Origin: Morinoia aosen
Taxonomy: Eukaryota > Arthropoda > Malacostraca > Amphipoda > Talitridae
Direction of reading: 5' to 3'
NCBI GenBank assembly: GCA_030386875.1
Contig: CM059560.1
Location: 23,058,683 to 23,122,682, forward strand
Length of the DNA stretch: 64,000 nt
A model generated the notes under the pieces. That model saw only the letters and a program-made list of their open reading frames with translations. It did no database searches and was not told where the DNA came from. Numbering within the stretch: position 1 is the first letter of the stretch; each line of letters opens with the position of its first letter. Shown piece by piece: positions 34,437-46,186 of this stretch. Position numbers and translations under genes: made by a program.

Positions 34437-36645
34437 TATGAGAGTAGTTGGCAAGAGAATTAATTGATCGTCCTCGATAGCGTCGCACGGTCACGCGAGT
34501 AACTCGGTACAAGTTCGCACGCAGCTCATTGCACTCATCTCTGAGTGGTAAGCCCATGGGGATGGTTCTTCAACATGGAGGCGGTATCGGGTTGGGGGAT
34601 GTGCTGAATACTGACATTGCAATAGTCGTCGTCAGTAAATCATTGGTTGACCTGTGTTACTTCAGCTAACCCGCTTCAGAGACAACAACGCTAGTTGCAG
34701 AGGCCGATAAAGGTTCAGTTCTTGTCTATCTAGGTCTTTTTTTCTTTCTCTTTTCTCGTGGGAAGACCGGTTTCCAGTGCAAGTGATTTCTTGAAGTATT
34801 GTCTTTCTTTGTTTGTCACACATCACGTTTTCTTTCCTTGAGGTATGTCGATTTAGCCTTCGATGTTTTGTACCACCCTATCTAGGTGAAATTGTTGAAC
34901 ATTCATTTGATTTTACTGCGGCCGTTTTCTGCGGTGGATACCATGGCTGAACATGCAAATGTTTTTGAAGTAATCATTGTCTCTTCAACATTTGGTTACT
35001 TATTTTGCCCAGGCTGTCTACCGGGAATGGCTATAAAATGGCTATAAAACTTCGAAGTATATTTCAAATAGAAAAATTTCTTTTTCATTTTTGAATTGTA
35101 AATTTGGTCGCACTCTGATGAGAGTAAATTATCGTATGTCTGGCCATACTACGGTACCATGCCTGCATTGTATGCTATGTGTGTGCAAAGCAGTGTTAAA
35201 ATTATTATTTTTTTAATTGAAAAAAATTTTTAATGGCTTCGTTTCGAACTTTATGTAACACCAGAATGTTATTTCAACTAAATGCGCTCTCGATTCGTTG
35301 CTGTAGCGTTGGCAAAACTAATATTAATTTTTGAAATGTCAATCCTCATAATTGAGCAGTACTGAGACTGTGTCTAGACGGAGTTATCAGCATTGAAACA
35401 GTCTGAGGGAATTGAAATTTGGCTCAAAGTAGTCTTCCTTGCTCTCTTGCACGGAAGCTCAATTTTTCTGTGAGTTGCTGAGCTGGCGTCAGCTGTGGAG
35501 TAAAGTGCTAGTGTAGCTTATCAAGAACGCAGATGACGTAGCGGAGACGCGTGAATGTGTGTTGTACGGAGGAGAGGGGCGCCCGTAAATGGGAGCGTTG
35601 AGAGGGACCGAGTGTGATATATGATGACACTGCTGCTGCTCACTCAGTGGAGGCCGCTCTCTGGCCTACCCTCGTGCTTCCAATGTGCGCTACTTCCCGG
35701 ACGACACTTGTTGTCTTCATCAGCTCCCTCTGTCTCTCTTTCTGGCTGTGGGCTGTCTTTACTGCGGCCCCCAGACCTGCCTGCTCATTCAAATACCCAT
35801 TGATGTTCGCACCAATTTCCGAAGGGAAGTGCGGCAAGTAATTAGAACATTTATTAGCTCCAGAACTTGGTCATGGGTTGTAAGTTTACTAAAATTTCAT
35901 ACGAGAATATGAGTTGAGTGCTATGGAAGGGCGCGTTTGTAATGGAACTCTTTTTAAGTGAATTTTGAACCGACTCTGTAACTTCTTGGCGTGTATTGTA
36001 ATTTTAGTTCTCTGTGTTTATTTTGAAGCTGTTATTGCAGTACGTGAACGAGTGATTCCATTTAGAGTCCTGTTGTAAGAAGTGAGGTGGTATTCGATGA
36101 GGATTCTATGTTTCGATTCAAGTTTTAACTGCCCGTGTTGTTACTTTTTGACATCAATCGGCGCTAAATTGTCTCAAGTATTCCGCATTGTATGTTTTAG
36201 ATAGGTAAAGATTGTGTGTTAGGCCCCTTCTACTACGTATTATTCGAGATGCATCTTGTTACTTCTGTTTCAGATGTCCTTGAATTATTTGCTTCTATGA
36301 AGCTTCCGATATTTATGTTTCAGTACGAGTGCATGCATCAGTTATTTAGTCGCCAGCTGTGCGTGTAGGTGGTATCAACTTTTGGCTTTAGTGATTCTTT
36401 TAAAACTTCGTTAAAATACTTCTATTCAAGTACGGTTCTATTCTCATCACATCAGTTGCATGAAATGAAATGAAATGGGTGTGTAGTGTCATCATAAGCT
36501 GACCCTAAAGGTTAGTCTTCCTATGCTGCAAGCTCGAGATAAATCATTCTATCTTGGGTATACTTTTGTTCAGTAAACGTCGAGTTGAATTGCAGGGTTG
36601 ACATTAACGCGTTTTTAGCGATGCTAATGGGCGTTTCTTTCCTTA
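34437..36645. other. No gene recognised
   Basis: Contains a GC-rich patch (35,470-35,830) with overlapping short ORFs on both strands. No domain is recognised and codon-level evidence for a gene is lacking. Confidence 0.5.
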
Positions 36646-36970
36646 TCCCCTCGGCGGATGAGAAAATGTGAGGTCCCGAGCTGAGAGTTAAGTAGGCCTT
36701 CTTCATGTCGGATTTTTTTTTTTTGCTTGTTAAGGACCATCTTTTCTTCGGTTCACTACTGTCGTTTTTCAGCATCTCTGACTTTTTCTTCCACTTACAT
36801 CTTATTTCTTAACCTTCTATCGCAATTTACTGTTTCTATGCGCACTGGATCCTGTTCAGGAACACATCTTGTGCATAGATTCTGCGTTTCCTTAACACTA
36901 TACTAAATAGCGCCCTAATCTTTCCTCCCTAGAACATTTTTGGGGAGGTAAGGGAGGCTGAAACTTGAAG
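36646..36970 (+). repeat. SINE-A copy 14 (head deleted)
   Basis: Long-form copy; after atcccctcggcggatg the ATACAAC hairpin and GCTCCC segment are missing and the sequence resumes at agaaaatgtgaggtcccg. Confidence 0.8.
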
Positions 36971-36977
36971 TCATTTA

Positions 36978-37330
36978 GTCTCTCAGGGAAAGATAACTGT
37001 TGTATCTACGGAAATTAATGCCTCCAGGGGAATATGTAAGGTCCCGAGTTATAGGTTAGATAGGCCTTCCTCTCGTTGAAAATAGAATAGGTGTTTTGTT
37101 ATGTTGCGGATCAGATTGTTTCAGTTCACTGCTGTCTTGTTTTTTTAACACCTACTCCTTTCTTCTCTTAATTTTATATTGTTTCGTGAACATCTATCTC
37201 AATTTACTATTTCTATGCATCTTGTGCATAAATTCTGCGTTCCTTTGACTCTATACTAAATGGTGCCTCCCTCTCTTTGAAACGCTTTTGTTGCGGTTAG
37301 AGAGACTTGAACTAACATTTAGTCTAATTT
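36978..37330 (+). repeat. SINE-A copy 15
   Basis: Short-form copy directly downstream of copy 14 in head-to-tail order. The head is tctcagggaaagataactgttg and the tail is acatttagtctaattt. Confidence 0.85.
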
Positions 37331-38348
37331 ATTTCATTCCTTACTCTAAGTGATAGGTTCTCTTACGTCAACTTTGTTCAGCTGTGTGACGAAGGGTTTC
37401 CTCTTACGTAATGTACATAAGTTGTTGTGGCATTTAGAATGCAAGAAAAGTATTTTGATCATGTGTATGACAAGAGTTATCGTGACCACCGCGCTAATAA
37501 AAGGTATTGACTTAATTAGTTTAACTCACTCTCTACATCACTGCCAAAGTTTTGAACGCAGTTAGATGGAAAAGCAGGAAATAGTCTTTCAGTGTTTCCT
37601 CTTGCTTGATTATCGATTGCATAACGATAACGTTCCATTTGAACAATTTTCTAGTTGATTCTTACACTAAAATAACGTGTGCCATAGGCAAAAAAGTTTT
37701 GTAGCCTGCCTTCAATATCAATTTTCAGTTTCACACAAAATGCGTGATCAAATTAGGCATGAAGTAATGACTCTGCATGCGCTGAGTGGCCGCCCAACTG
37801 ATTACGTGATGGGCCTGCGCAGGTATTTATAAATTCTTCCGAGGGCGGAATAGGGTTGCCAATTCAATGAATTGACATTAGCGTCTAGTACGGATGTGTC
37901 GCCAGTTCATACAGAGAGGATGGAGAGCGTCAGCTCTACTGAACTGGTTACTACTGGAATGACGTCGAAGTTGTAGCAGCTGCATGTCATCTGCTCACCT
38001 GGGAATTCATTGTGTGCGCAGTAGTGCTTTGAAATTCCTTCTTTCAAATGTCTGTGCTGTGACTCAATATAGAATGAAAAAGTATGCTTTAGTACCAGTA
38101 ATAGTAGAAGTTTCATCGCGATAAAGGGCAGAGTTTTCTGAGGATGCCTCCTTGTTTTATTGGCGCAAAGGTTATGTCGGAGTGATGCATATTATGAAAC
38201 GAACCTCATGGATCGAGAGTAAGACGTCAATTTAACGGTTTTCACTCATTCTTATTTTTACAGTATAGCCCGACACGTTATATTTGTGCCTAATGAATCA
38301 TGGTAGGCCCGTTCAGCAAGTTCTTATTGTGACTTTGAAAAATTACAG
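37331..38348. other. No gene recognised
   Basis: No domain or repeat copy was recognised. Confidence 0.5.
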
Positions 38349-38359
38349 TAGTATTTTTT

Positions 38360-38744
38360 CCCCTCAGGGGGGGAAACAACTATTTTATCTCTATGGGCAT
38401 TAGGGCTCCCAGAGGGAAATGTGTGGTGCTGAACTGAGAGCTTGGTAGGCCTTCTTTATGTTGAAATGAAATGTTTTGTTAACAACCATTTTTTTTCGGT
38501 TCACTGTTGTCCTGTTTTTCAGCGCCTCTGACTTCATTCTTCAACTTTTTTCATGTTTCATAACCTTCCTTCAGATCCTTCTTATCTTACTGTTTCTATG
38601 CTCACGGGATGCCTCGCGGAAACACCCTTTGTGCATAGATTCCACGTTTCCTTAATTCCACACTAAATGGTGCCTTCATCCTTTTTCTCTTTGAACATCT
38701 TTGTTATGGTAAAGGACGGCCAAAACTAAATTATAATCAATCGT
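38360..38744 (+). repeat. SINE-A copy 16, with target duplication
   Basis: Long-form copy. The 11-bp duplication tagtatttttt lies at 38349-38359 and 38745-38755. The tail is taatcaatcgt-like. Confidence 0.88.
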
Positions 38745-38755
38745 TAGTATTTTTT

Positions 38756-40028
38756 TGCTCAATTTTAGTTTTAATGAAATGGGCCATTGTTCATTGAAAA
38801 CGAATCTAGGGTTGATAATGGCTTTCGTGTACTTTCTTGGGATCTTTAGCATTTATATTGAAGATCAGTGAAGTTTCTCTATCGTCTGCAGCTAAGAACT
38901 TGTGCAATTAAGGTGGGACATTTAGTAGCTAGGGCGGCTCGTTCCGAGTGCCGATATTGCGATCGCTTTGTCTTCCGTGTTGTGCAAACACAACCCCTGA
39001 ACTACGGCTTCGGTGTTATTGTCATCGTTCCTTCGTTTGATATGCAAATGCGGGCTTCGGGGCGTTCGGTAACATCTGCTTGAGATCTCGAGTTCTGCTT
39101 ATTGCAGCACTTTTGCCCATTCTGTCCACATGCAGCTTCGTTGTCACAACAGCGATACAAGCACTGCGAGCTCAAGCTGCATAATCTAGCCAGACACCGA
39201 GATAACATTGCCGCGCCGAAGGAGTCAACTGGGTAACAGCGTGTAAAGAATGTATCTATGTCTTGCATACTTGGCGCTTTGTCTTGTGACGGATTTGTGG
39301 TTGATGCTATGAAGGACGTTGCTCAATCCTTCGATAAGAATAAGCCCATGATGAACTCCATCACCGTTTTGTCTTTTTTGACAAGGAGTCGAGTTGGAAG
39401 AGACGTGTTGCCTGACATAACTAGAACGCTTAGCGCTCCTTGGGCAATACGCAGCATTCCCTGAATTCTCAGTGTTGTGTTCGGCAGAGGTGGGTGTGCG
39501 TTTTTCAGCAATATTTTTGCGCGTGTGATAAAAGTCTCTCTCAGTTTATAGCTGACCGTCAGCTTCCGTGCCGTACAATTCGTGAGTATAGCTGACGCCA
39601 TAATACTTTGCTTACGTCTGTTACTGTTGTAGTCCAAATCTTTTTCCCCAAGTATTCGGTGTTGGTGGACTGGGGTACGTTGTAGGAATGCACTAATGTG
39701 GTTGGTAACTACGTGTAATTGAAGTGGTGAATTTCTGGTATTTCTGTAAATGATCTGCTGCGGATCACGCAGGGCTTCGTTGGAAGAAATTTGTGGTATA
39801 AACATTTGCTCGTTTGGACGATGATGAAAACAGCGATGTTTTTTTGAATTCGTGACCTGTTCTTCGTTGCAAGTGCAAGGACGATCTATTCCAGTTTTTA
39901 TTTTTACATTGGCTATGCCTTCAGCCCACTGAATGTCTACTGAATGTCGTGACCTCGACTGAATGTCGTGGACCTCGGCAGAAAAAAATATTAAGTATCC
40001 ACTTTTCGAACTGATACTCTTCACATGG
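38756..40028. other. No recognised gene; holds one long ORF
   Basis: Apart from the minus-strand ORF described separately nothing is recognised. The segment at 38,930-39,200 is relatively GC-rich. Confidence 0.45.
39323..40024 (-). CDS. Hypothetical 233-codon ORF
   Basis: The longest ORF in the window that is not a by-product of a tandem repeat. The predicted protein is basic and rich in serine, threonine, arginine and asparagine. I see no signal peptide, membrane segment, zinc-binding pattern or family motif. It begins just inside the flank of SINE-A copy 17. It may be a chance ORF, an exon, or an eroded mobile-element gene. Nothing upstream or downstream supports expression. Confidence 0.2.
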   Translation of the reverse strand: MKSISSKSGYLIFFSAEVHDIQSRSRHSVDIQWAEGIANVKIKTGIDRPCTCNEEQVTNSKKHRCFHHRPNEQMFIPQISSNEALRDPQQIIYRNTRNSPLQLHVVTNHISAFLQRTPVHQHRILGEKDLDYNSNRRKQSIMASAILTNCTARKLTVSYKLRETFITRAKILLKNAHPPLPNTTLRIQGMLRIAQGALSVLVMSGNTSLPTRLLVKKDKTVMEFIMGLFLSKD

Positions 40029-40359
40029 ATGGTGGAAAATGTGTGGTCCTGAGCTGAGAGTTAGGTAGGCCTTCTCTTTGTTGAAATGAACTGCGTTTTT
40101 GTTTTGCTAAGGACCATCTTTTTTCAGTTCACTACTGTCCTATTTTACAACACCTCACTTTCTTCTTCAACTTTTATCTTGTTTCATAACCTTTCTTCTG
40201 AACTGACTGTTTCTATGCGCGCCTCATCCTGTGCGGAAACTCAGCTTGTGCATAGATTCCGCGTTCTCTTAACACCATACTAAATGATACCTTCATCTTT
40301 CCTCTTCTTGAACATCTTTGTGGTAAGGGAGTCTAAAACTAATTTCTAATCAATCAATC
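40029..40359 (+). repeat. SINE-A copy 17, 5'-truncated
   Basis: Long-form copy starting at ggtggaaaatgtgtgg. Imperfect flanking similarity (tcttcacatgg upstream, tcttcgtatgg downstream) may be an old target duplication. The tail is taatcaatcaa. Confidence 0.85.
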
Positions 40360-40615
40360 TTCGTATGGTGATATTAAAACGGATAGCATCTGACATGTAT
40401 GAATTTTTTTGCTAAAGTTGTTGTCGTTCTTGTCATTCTAACTTCATTAATTGGTTTCGTAGCTTTCCTGTCCTTACTATTGGGTACATGAGCGCTGCCA
40501 ACAATAGCTGTTGGAATTCTCGTGTTGTAATCCCCAGAAAGGTTCATAGAAAGCGGATTGGTAGTTAATCGAGAAGATCTATCATTTGGTGTCTCCCACA
40601 TTTGTTTATTATTGT

Positions 40616-41019
40616 CTTTTCGGAGGGGAACAGCTGTTAGATCTATGAAAATCAGCGCTCCCAAGGGAAGATGTGAGGTCCCGAAATGGAGGTTAGGTAG
40701 GCCTTAAATTAAAATCGAATAGACTTTATATTTTATCCCGGACTCGTATTTTTAGGCTTACTGTAACCCATTTTTTCAGTATCTATTATTCCCTTCAACA
40801 ACTTTTATCCGGTTTCAAAAATTTCCTTTCAAACTTGCTGAATTTATGCACAGAGGGATCGTGTGTACGAATACACCTTGTGCATATGTTCCCCGTTCCC
40901 TTAATTTCATATTTAATAGGGCCTTCTTCCTTCTTCTCTTGGGAACGCCTTTGTTGTGGTTAGGAAGGCTTAACCTAAATCTAATCTGTGGTTAGGGACG
41001 CTGAAACTCATCAAATCTT
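40616..41019 (+). repeat. SINE-A copy 18 with duplicated 3' end
   Basis: Diverged long-form copy with head ggaggggaacagctgttag. After the normal tail (aaatctaatct) a second 3' terminus, gtggttagggacgctgaaac, follows and ends near atcaaatct. Confidence 0.8.
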
Positions 41020-41969
41020 CAATACATGTTGCTAACCATTCCTACCCCACCCATTCCAATATCTGGTCCCCTTGTGCTATTTTTGCGCCCAGTACAGTTT
41101 CATGCATTGGATGTTGGAATTAGTAACATTTTGACACGGAAATGTAAGTAGAATTGCTCGTGAACTTGGTTTATTTTTTGTGCAAAATTGTTTATTATAG
41201 TAACTGTAACGACCGAAAAGAGAAACACGCGCAGTTAACCAAGTTGGAAGTTGCAAGTGTACTCAGTTGCTCATCATCCCCGGGAACGCTCAATTATGTT
41301 GATATTACTCGTTTCGATGATGTTCCGAGTCATAGAGGTTGAAATTTACTCACTCTCATGGCAAAGCGAGCTCTTTCATAGAAATTATGTCCATACCCTG
41401 ACTTGATATTACTCATGAACCGGGTGAAAATTCTGGCATCGGATAGACAACTAACTAGAATTTTGTAGATACACTGGCTCTTACCGTGCATCATGAAAGT
41501 CTTGTGTAGAGGCAGCCGGAAATCCGTGCGTTTATCGTAACGGTCGGTGTGTCCGGGGACATTATGACAGGCTATTCAATTAGCCCGAAAGCCCGAGCAA
41601 AAGCTTTCGATAGGCATTGTGCCGCTGCGTCAGCGCTTTCCAGAAACTTGCCAGAGCAGCCTAAGTGATGTCCTTGGCTTCCATAATATTTTCTATTTAG
41701 CCTTTATTCTTCTTGGTTCACAAGAGATGCGACAATGTGGTGAACATTGAACGGTTATTTCATTTCATTTACATTATTAAATTCAGTACGAATGAGTTTT
41801 TAATCATGAATCGTAATTGATTTATGCTGCGACTTCGATGCTGTAGTATACAACACATGAAGTAGCTTGTGGCAAAAGTATGTTTCTTCTAATATGGATG
41901 TTGGTTAAGAAAATTGCCACATTGAGTATCGCTCCTGATGCTGCAAAATGGTACATTATTATTTGCATT
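41020..41969. other. No gene recognised
   Basis: No domain or repeat copy was recognised; one short ORF (41154-41342, +). Confidence 0.5.
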
Positions 41970-42243
41970 ACTCATTTGGAGATATAGCTATTGTATCTGT
42001 GGAAAATAGCGCTCCTATGCAGAAAATGAGATCCCGAGGTATAAGTTAGGCAGATCTTCCTTTCGTTGAAATAAAAGTTTTTTCCTTTATAACCGACTAT
42101 GCTTTTCGGTTCTCTTCCGTCCTGGTTTTCAGTACCTATTATGATAATTTCTTCGTGAAGTATTAATCTTGTTTCATAACCTTCCTTCCAGACTTATTGT
42201 TTCTATGCCCCTTCTGCATAGATTCCGCGTTACCCTTACTCCA
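41970..42243 (+). repeat. SINE-A copy 19, 5' part, host of the 15-bp minisatellite
   Basis: The copy runs normally from a diverged head (ggagatatagctattgtatc) to gcatagattccgcgttaccc and then passes into the tandem array at the very point where family members read ttaactccatactaaatgg. The rest of its 3' end is not found beyond the array. Confidence 0.85.
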
Positions 42244-43537
42244 TAGTACTCAACTCCATAGTACTCAACTCCATAGTACTCATCTCCATAGTACTCAACT
42301 CCATAGTACTCAACTCCATAGTACTCATCTCCATAGTACTCAACTCCATAGCACTCAACTCCATAGCACTCAACTCCATAGCACTCAACTCCATAGCACT
42401 CAACTCCATAGCACTCAACTCCATAGCACTCAACTCCATAGCACTCAACTCCATAGCACTCAACTCCATAGCACTCAACTCCATAGCACTCAACTCCATA
42501 GCACTCAACTCCATAGCACTCAACTCCATAGCACTCAACTCCATAGCACTCAACTCCATAGCACTCAACTCCATAGCACTCGACTCCATAGCACTCGACT
42601 CCATAGCACTCAACTCCATAGCACTCAACTCCATAGCACTCAACTCCATAGCACTCAACTCCATAGCACTCGACTCCATAGCACTCGACTCCATAGCACT
42701 CGACTCCATAGCACTCGACTCCATAGCACTCGACTCCATAGCACTCGACTCCATAGCACTCGACTCCATAGCACTCGACTCCATAGGACTCGACTCCATA
42801 GCACTCGACTCCATAGCACTCGACTCCATAGCACTCAACTCCATAGCACTCAACTCCATAGCACTCAACTCCGTAGCACTCAACTCCGTAGCACTCAACT
42901 CCGTAGCACTCAACTCGGTAGCACTCAACTCGGTAGCACTCAACTCGGTAGCACTCAACTCGGTAGCACTCAACTCGGTAGCACTCAACTCGGTAGCATT
43001 CAACTCGGTAGCACTCAACTCGGTAGCACTCAACTCGGTAGCACTCAACTCGGTAGCACTCAACTCGGTAGCACTCAACTCGGTAGCACTCAACTCGGTA
43101 GCACTCAACTCGGTAGCACTCAACTCGGTAGCACTCAACTCGGTAGCACTCAACTCGGTAGCACTCAACTCGGTAGCACTCAACTCCATAGCACTCAACT
43201 CCATAGCACTCAACTCCATAGCACTCAACTCCGTAGCACTCAACTCCATAGCACTCAACTCCATAGCACTCAACTCCATAGCACTCAACTCCATAGCACT
43301 CAACTCCATAGCACTCAACTCCATAGCACTCAACTCCATAGCACTCAACTCCATAGCACTCAACTCCATAGCACTCAACTCCATAGCACTCAACTCCATA
43401 GCACTCAACTCCATAGCACTCAACTCCATAGCACTCAACTCCATAGCACTCAACTCCATAGCACTCAACTCCATAGCACTCAACTCCATAGCACTCAACT
43501 CCATAGCACTCAACTCCGTGCTACTCAACTCCGTACT
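42238..43537. repeat. 15-bp minisatellite, about 86 units
   Basis: Unit ctccatagcactcaa (15 bp). Variants come in blocks: seven gtact units at the 5' end, then ccata/gcact units, 13 units with cgact (two, then 11 consecutive), three ccgta, a run of 18 consecutive cggta units (about 42,915-43,180), then mostly ccata to the end. A 15-bp period preserves frame, so both strands stay open for over 400 codons (LHSTQ repeats on +, ELSAM repeats on -). These reading frames are by-products and I do not call them genes. Confidence 0.97.
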
Positions 43538-43559
43538 TCTGTGCTGTCCTGCTTACAGA

Positions 43560-43750
43560 AAAAGATGGACGCAATTATAGTATTTTAGGGAATTTGCGCA
43601 TGCAGAAAGAAAATGTGAGGTTCCGAGCTAAATGTTGAGTAGACCTCCCTTTTGCTGGAATATATTTTTTATTTTATCACGGACTTTTTTTCGATTCACT
43701 AGTGTCCTTTCCTTCAGCACCTATTTTTAATTCGATTTCTGTCTTGTTTC
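43560..43750 (+). repeat. SINE-A copy 20, 5' half (split by copy 21)
   Basis: Old copy with head gcaattatagtattttaggg and agaaaatgtgaggttccgagc, interrupted at gtcttgtttc by a younger insertion. It continues at 44249-44431. Confidence 0.85.
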
Positions 43751-44248
43751 GACCCATCAGGGGGATACAACTATTGTATCTATGGGAATTAGCACTCACA
43801 GGGGGACAATGTGAGGGCCCGAGCTGAGAGTTAGGTGGACCTTCTTTTTGTTGAAATAAAATGCTTTTGTTATGTTAAGAACCATCTTTTTTCGGTTCAC
43901 TGCTGTGCTGTTTTTTCAGCCCCTACTACTTTCTTCTTCAACTTTGATCTTGTTTCATGAACTTCTTTCTTATCTTACTGTTTCTATGCCATTTCTGCAT
44001 AAATTCCTCATTCACTTATCTCCATACTAAATGATGCCTTCCTTCTTCCTCTCTTCGATACGCTCTTTTTTGTAGCGGTTAGGTAGGCTTAAACTAACTT
44101 ATAATCTTAATCTTACTGTTTCTATGCCCTTTCTGAATAGATTCCGCGTTCCCTTAACTCCATACTAAATGGTGCTTTCTTTCTTCCTCTCTTTGGATCG
44201 CCTTTGTTGCGGATAGGGAGGCTTAAACTAACTAATAATCTCATCTAA
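43751..44248 (+). repeat. SINE-A copy 21: partial dimer nested in copy 20
   Basis: A 13-bp duplication, tctgtcttgtttc (43738-43750 and 44249-44261), encloses one 498-bp unit. It holds a full short-form copy (43751 to about 44,110) followed by a second 3' third (about 44,110-44,248) starting at cttactgtttctatgcc. The single pair of duplications shows it inserted as one piece. Confidence 0.9.
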
Positions 44249-44431
44249 TCTGTCTTGTTTCATAAACTTCTTTCAGTCTTGGTTCTTCAATGCGCACGTG
44301 TAGAGGACACTTATTGTGCAAAGTTTCCCCGTTCACTCAATTCTTTTTTAAATGATTCTTCCTTCTCTTGGGAAAGTAATTTTTGTGGTTAGGGAATAAT
44401 AAACGAACTTCTAATCTAATCCAATCTAATT
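44249..44431 (+). repeat. SINE-A copy 20, 3' half
   Basis: Resumes at tgtcttgtttcataaac, runs through a long-form-like gcgcacgtgtagaggacac segment and ends in ctaatctaatccaatc. Confidence 0.85.
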
Positions 44432-44478
44432 ACGAAAAAATGAAGTATTTTTTTCTTGTACGCCACTCAAAACAAAAC

Positions 44479-44827
44479 CCCTCTCGGGGGTGTGCAACTA
44501 TTGTATCTATGGGAATTAGCACTCCCAGGGAAAAATGTGTGGGGGCCCGAGCTGAGAGTTAGGTAGGTCTCATTTTTATTGAAGCGTTTTTTTTATGTTA
44601 AGGACCACCTTTTTTCGGTTCACTACTGTCCTGTTTCTCAGCACCTGCTACTTTCTTCTTCAACTTTCATTTCGTTTCATAAATTTTTTTTTCAACTTGC
44701 GGTTTCTATGCCCCTTCTGCATAAATTCCACGTTCACATATCTCCCTACTAAATGGTACCTTCCTCCTTCCTCTCTTCGGGACGCTTTTTTAACCTGTTA
44801 GGGCGGATTAAACTAACATAATCTAAT
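44479..44827 (+). repeat. SINE-A copy 22, with target duplication
   Basis: Short-form copy with head cctctcgggggtgtgcaac. Flanks caaaacaaaac (44468-44478) and cgaaacagaaac (44828-44839) are a degraded duplication. Confidence 0.88.
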
Positions 44828-44839
44828 CGAAACAGAAAC

Positions 44840-45833
44840 CTTCAATACCATGAGTCAGCGGGCGAGTGAAAACTTTACGTGAGCTTTGACTTACCATGAA
44901 AAAGGGCTCAGTGCTGTAAACTAATGTGCTCAATTGCTCCTTCGTGACAGTTTTCAGGGTTTTTCAAAAGATATTCATTCCTCGGGAATGCCCAGTGAAT
45001 TATAAATCAATGAGTTCTTTATGACGCTAGCAAGAGGAATGCGCGCTGTCGTTCGCCGGACAAAGACAGGGTTCCTTTGTCCAGAACTTGACTTGGATGA
45101 CGTTTGCACAAACTTTAAGCTCATTTCCTCATTCTGACGTGCCAAATTATTTTAGTAATAGCCTCTATGAAGTGACTCTGATTAATCCAACGCTTTTTTT
45201 TTTTGTTATTTAGGTGCTATGTCATAATCATGGAAACATCCTTTGTTCTCGCAGTGTCTCAGCACGTCGAACCTTTCACATATCTGTTCACGGAGGCTTT
45301 CGGTTTAACTTTGTTCTATAGTTAACTAGTTTTGGTCGTTAGCCTAACTTCCTATTTCAAAACTGCTAAACGTAGGCTGGGAGAATTTTTTTTTGCTTGC
45401 CATTCCTACAGTTCAAAAGTGTCCTTTAATCCAGAGGTGATCGAGATTATGGCTTATATATTTCATGCTGCAGTCTTACTGGACTGCGAGTTGTGCATTC
45501 TTGACAACAAGTGGAGTTCATTCACTCGGGTTCGTGAGTGTGGATCATATTAGTTGATGAAGGATGGTAGAGAGGACAGATCAGCTTGAAGCGGAGCGTA
45601 GCAGCAGCAGCAGCAAGAGCGGCTCTGCACCCAGCAACAAAGCGAGGCCCCTGCGCGCTTCTCTGGGGTATTGATCTATTCAGCTGCTGCTGTTGCTGCT
45701 ACTAGGGTACAGTGGCGCTTCTTCTGGGGCTCTCCTCCTCCTCCTGCTGCTCTTGTCGTCATTTGTGGGGGTACATCAGTTGCTTCAATAGATTCCCTAT
45801 GTCTAGATTAGTCAGTTTCTAATGATGAATTCG
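44840..45833. other. No gene; CAG/CTG-rich patch
   Basis: No gene is recognised. A CAG run and a CTG run in opposite sense lie at 45598-45704, followed by a CTC/CTG-rich patch to 45,756. Confidence 0.5.
45598..45704. repeat. CAG/CTG inverted pair
   Basis: gtagcagcagcagcagcaag at 45598-45617 can pair with the ctgctgctgttgctgctac segment at about 45,684-45,702, leaving a loop of roughly 65 bases. Confidence 0.65.
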
Positions 45834-46186
45834 TTTCAGGGGGGTAACACTACTGTATCTATGGGAATAAGTACTCCCAGAGAGAATATGAGTGATCCCG
45901 AGTTAAAGATTAGTTAGGCTTTTTTATTGTTGAAATATAATTGGTTTTATTTTGTTACGTACGATCTTTTTTCGGTTCACTGCTGTCCTGTTTTTCTGTA
46001 TGTACTTCTTTCTTCTTGAATTTTTAGCTTGTTTCATGAGCTTCTTTCTCGGCGTATTATTTCTTTGCACTTTGTGCTTAGATTCCTCATTCCCTTAACT
46101 CCATACTAAATGGTGCCGTCCTCTGTCCTCTCTTTGCAACGCTTTTGTTGCGGTTAGGGAGGCTTAAACTAACCTCTAATCTAATA
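45834..46186 (+). repeat. SINE-A copy 23
   Basis: Short-form copy with head tcaggggggtaacactactg, clear tttttcggttcactgctgtcc block and tail acctctaatctaat. Confidence 0.88.

Noticed and set aside
35470..35912. GC-rich patch with overlapping ORFs as an exon or promoter
   Set aside because: Frames on both strands are open, none has a recognisable domain, and no clear splice or promoter pattern could be supported.
42238..43537. CRISPR array
   Set aside because: Contiguous 15-bp units with no unique spacers, in a eukaryotic transposon-rich context.
42197..43588. 463- and 430-codon ORFs as genes
   Set aside because: Both are produced by the 15-bp tandem repeat being open in frame; the composition is a pure pentapeptide repeat and no start or exon context supports a gene.
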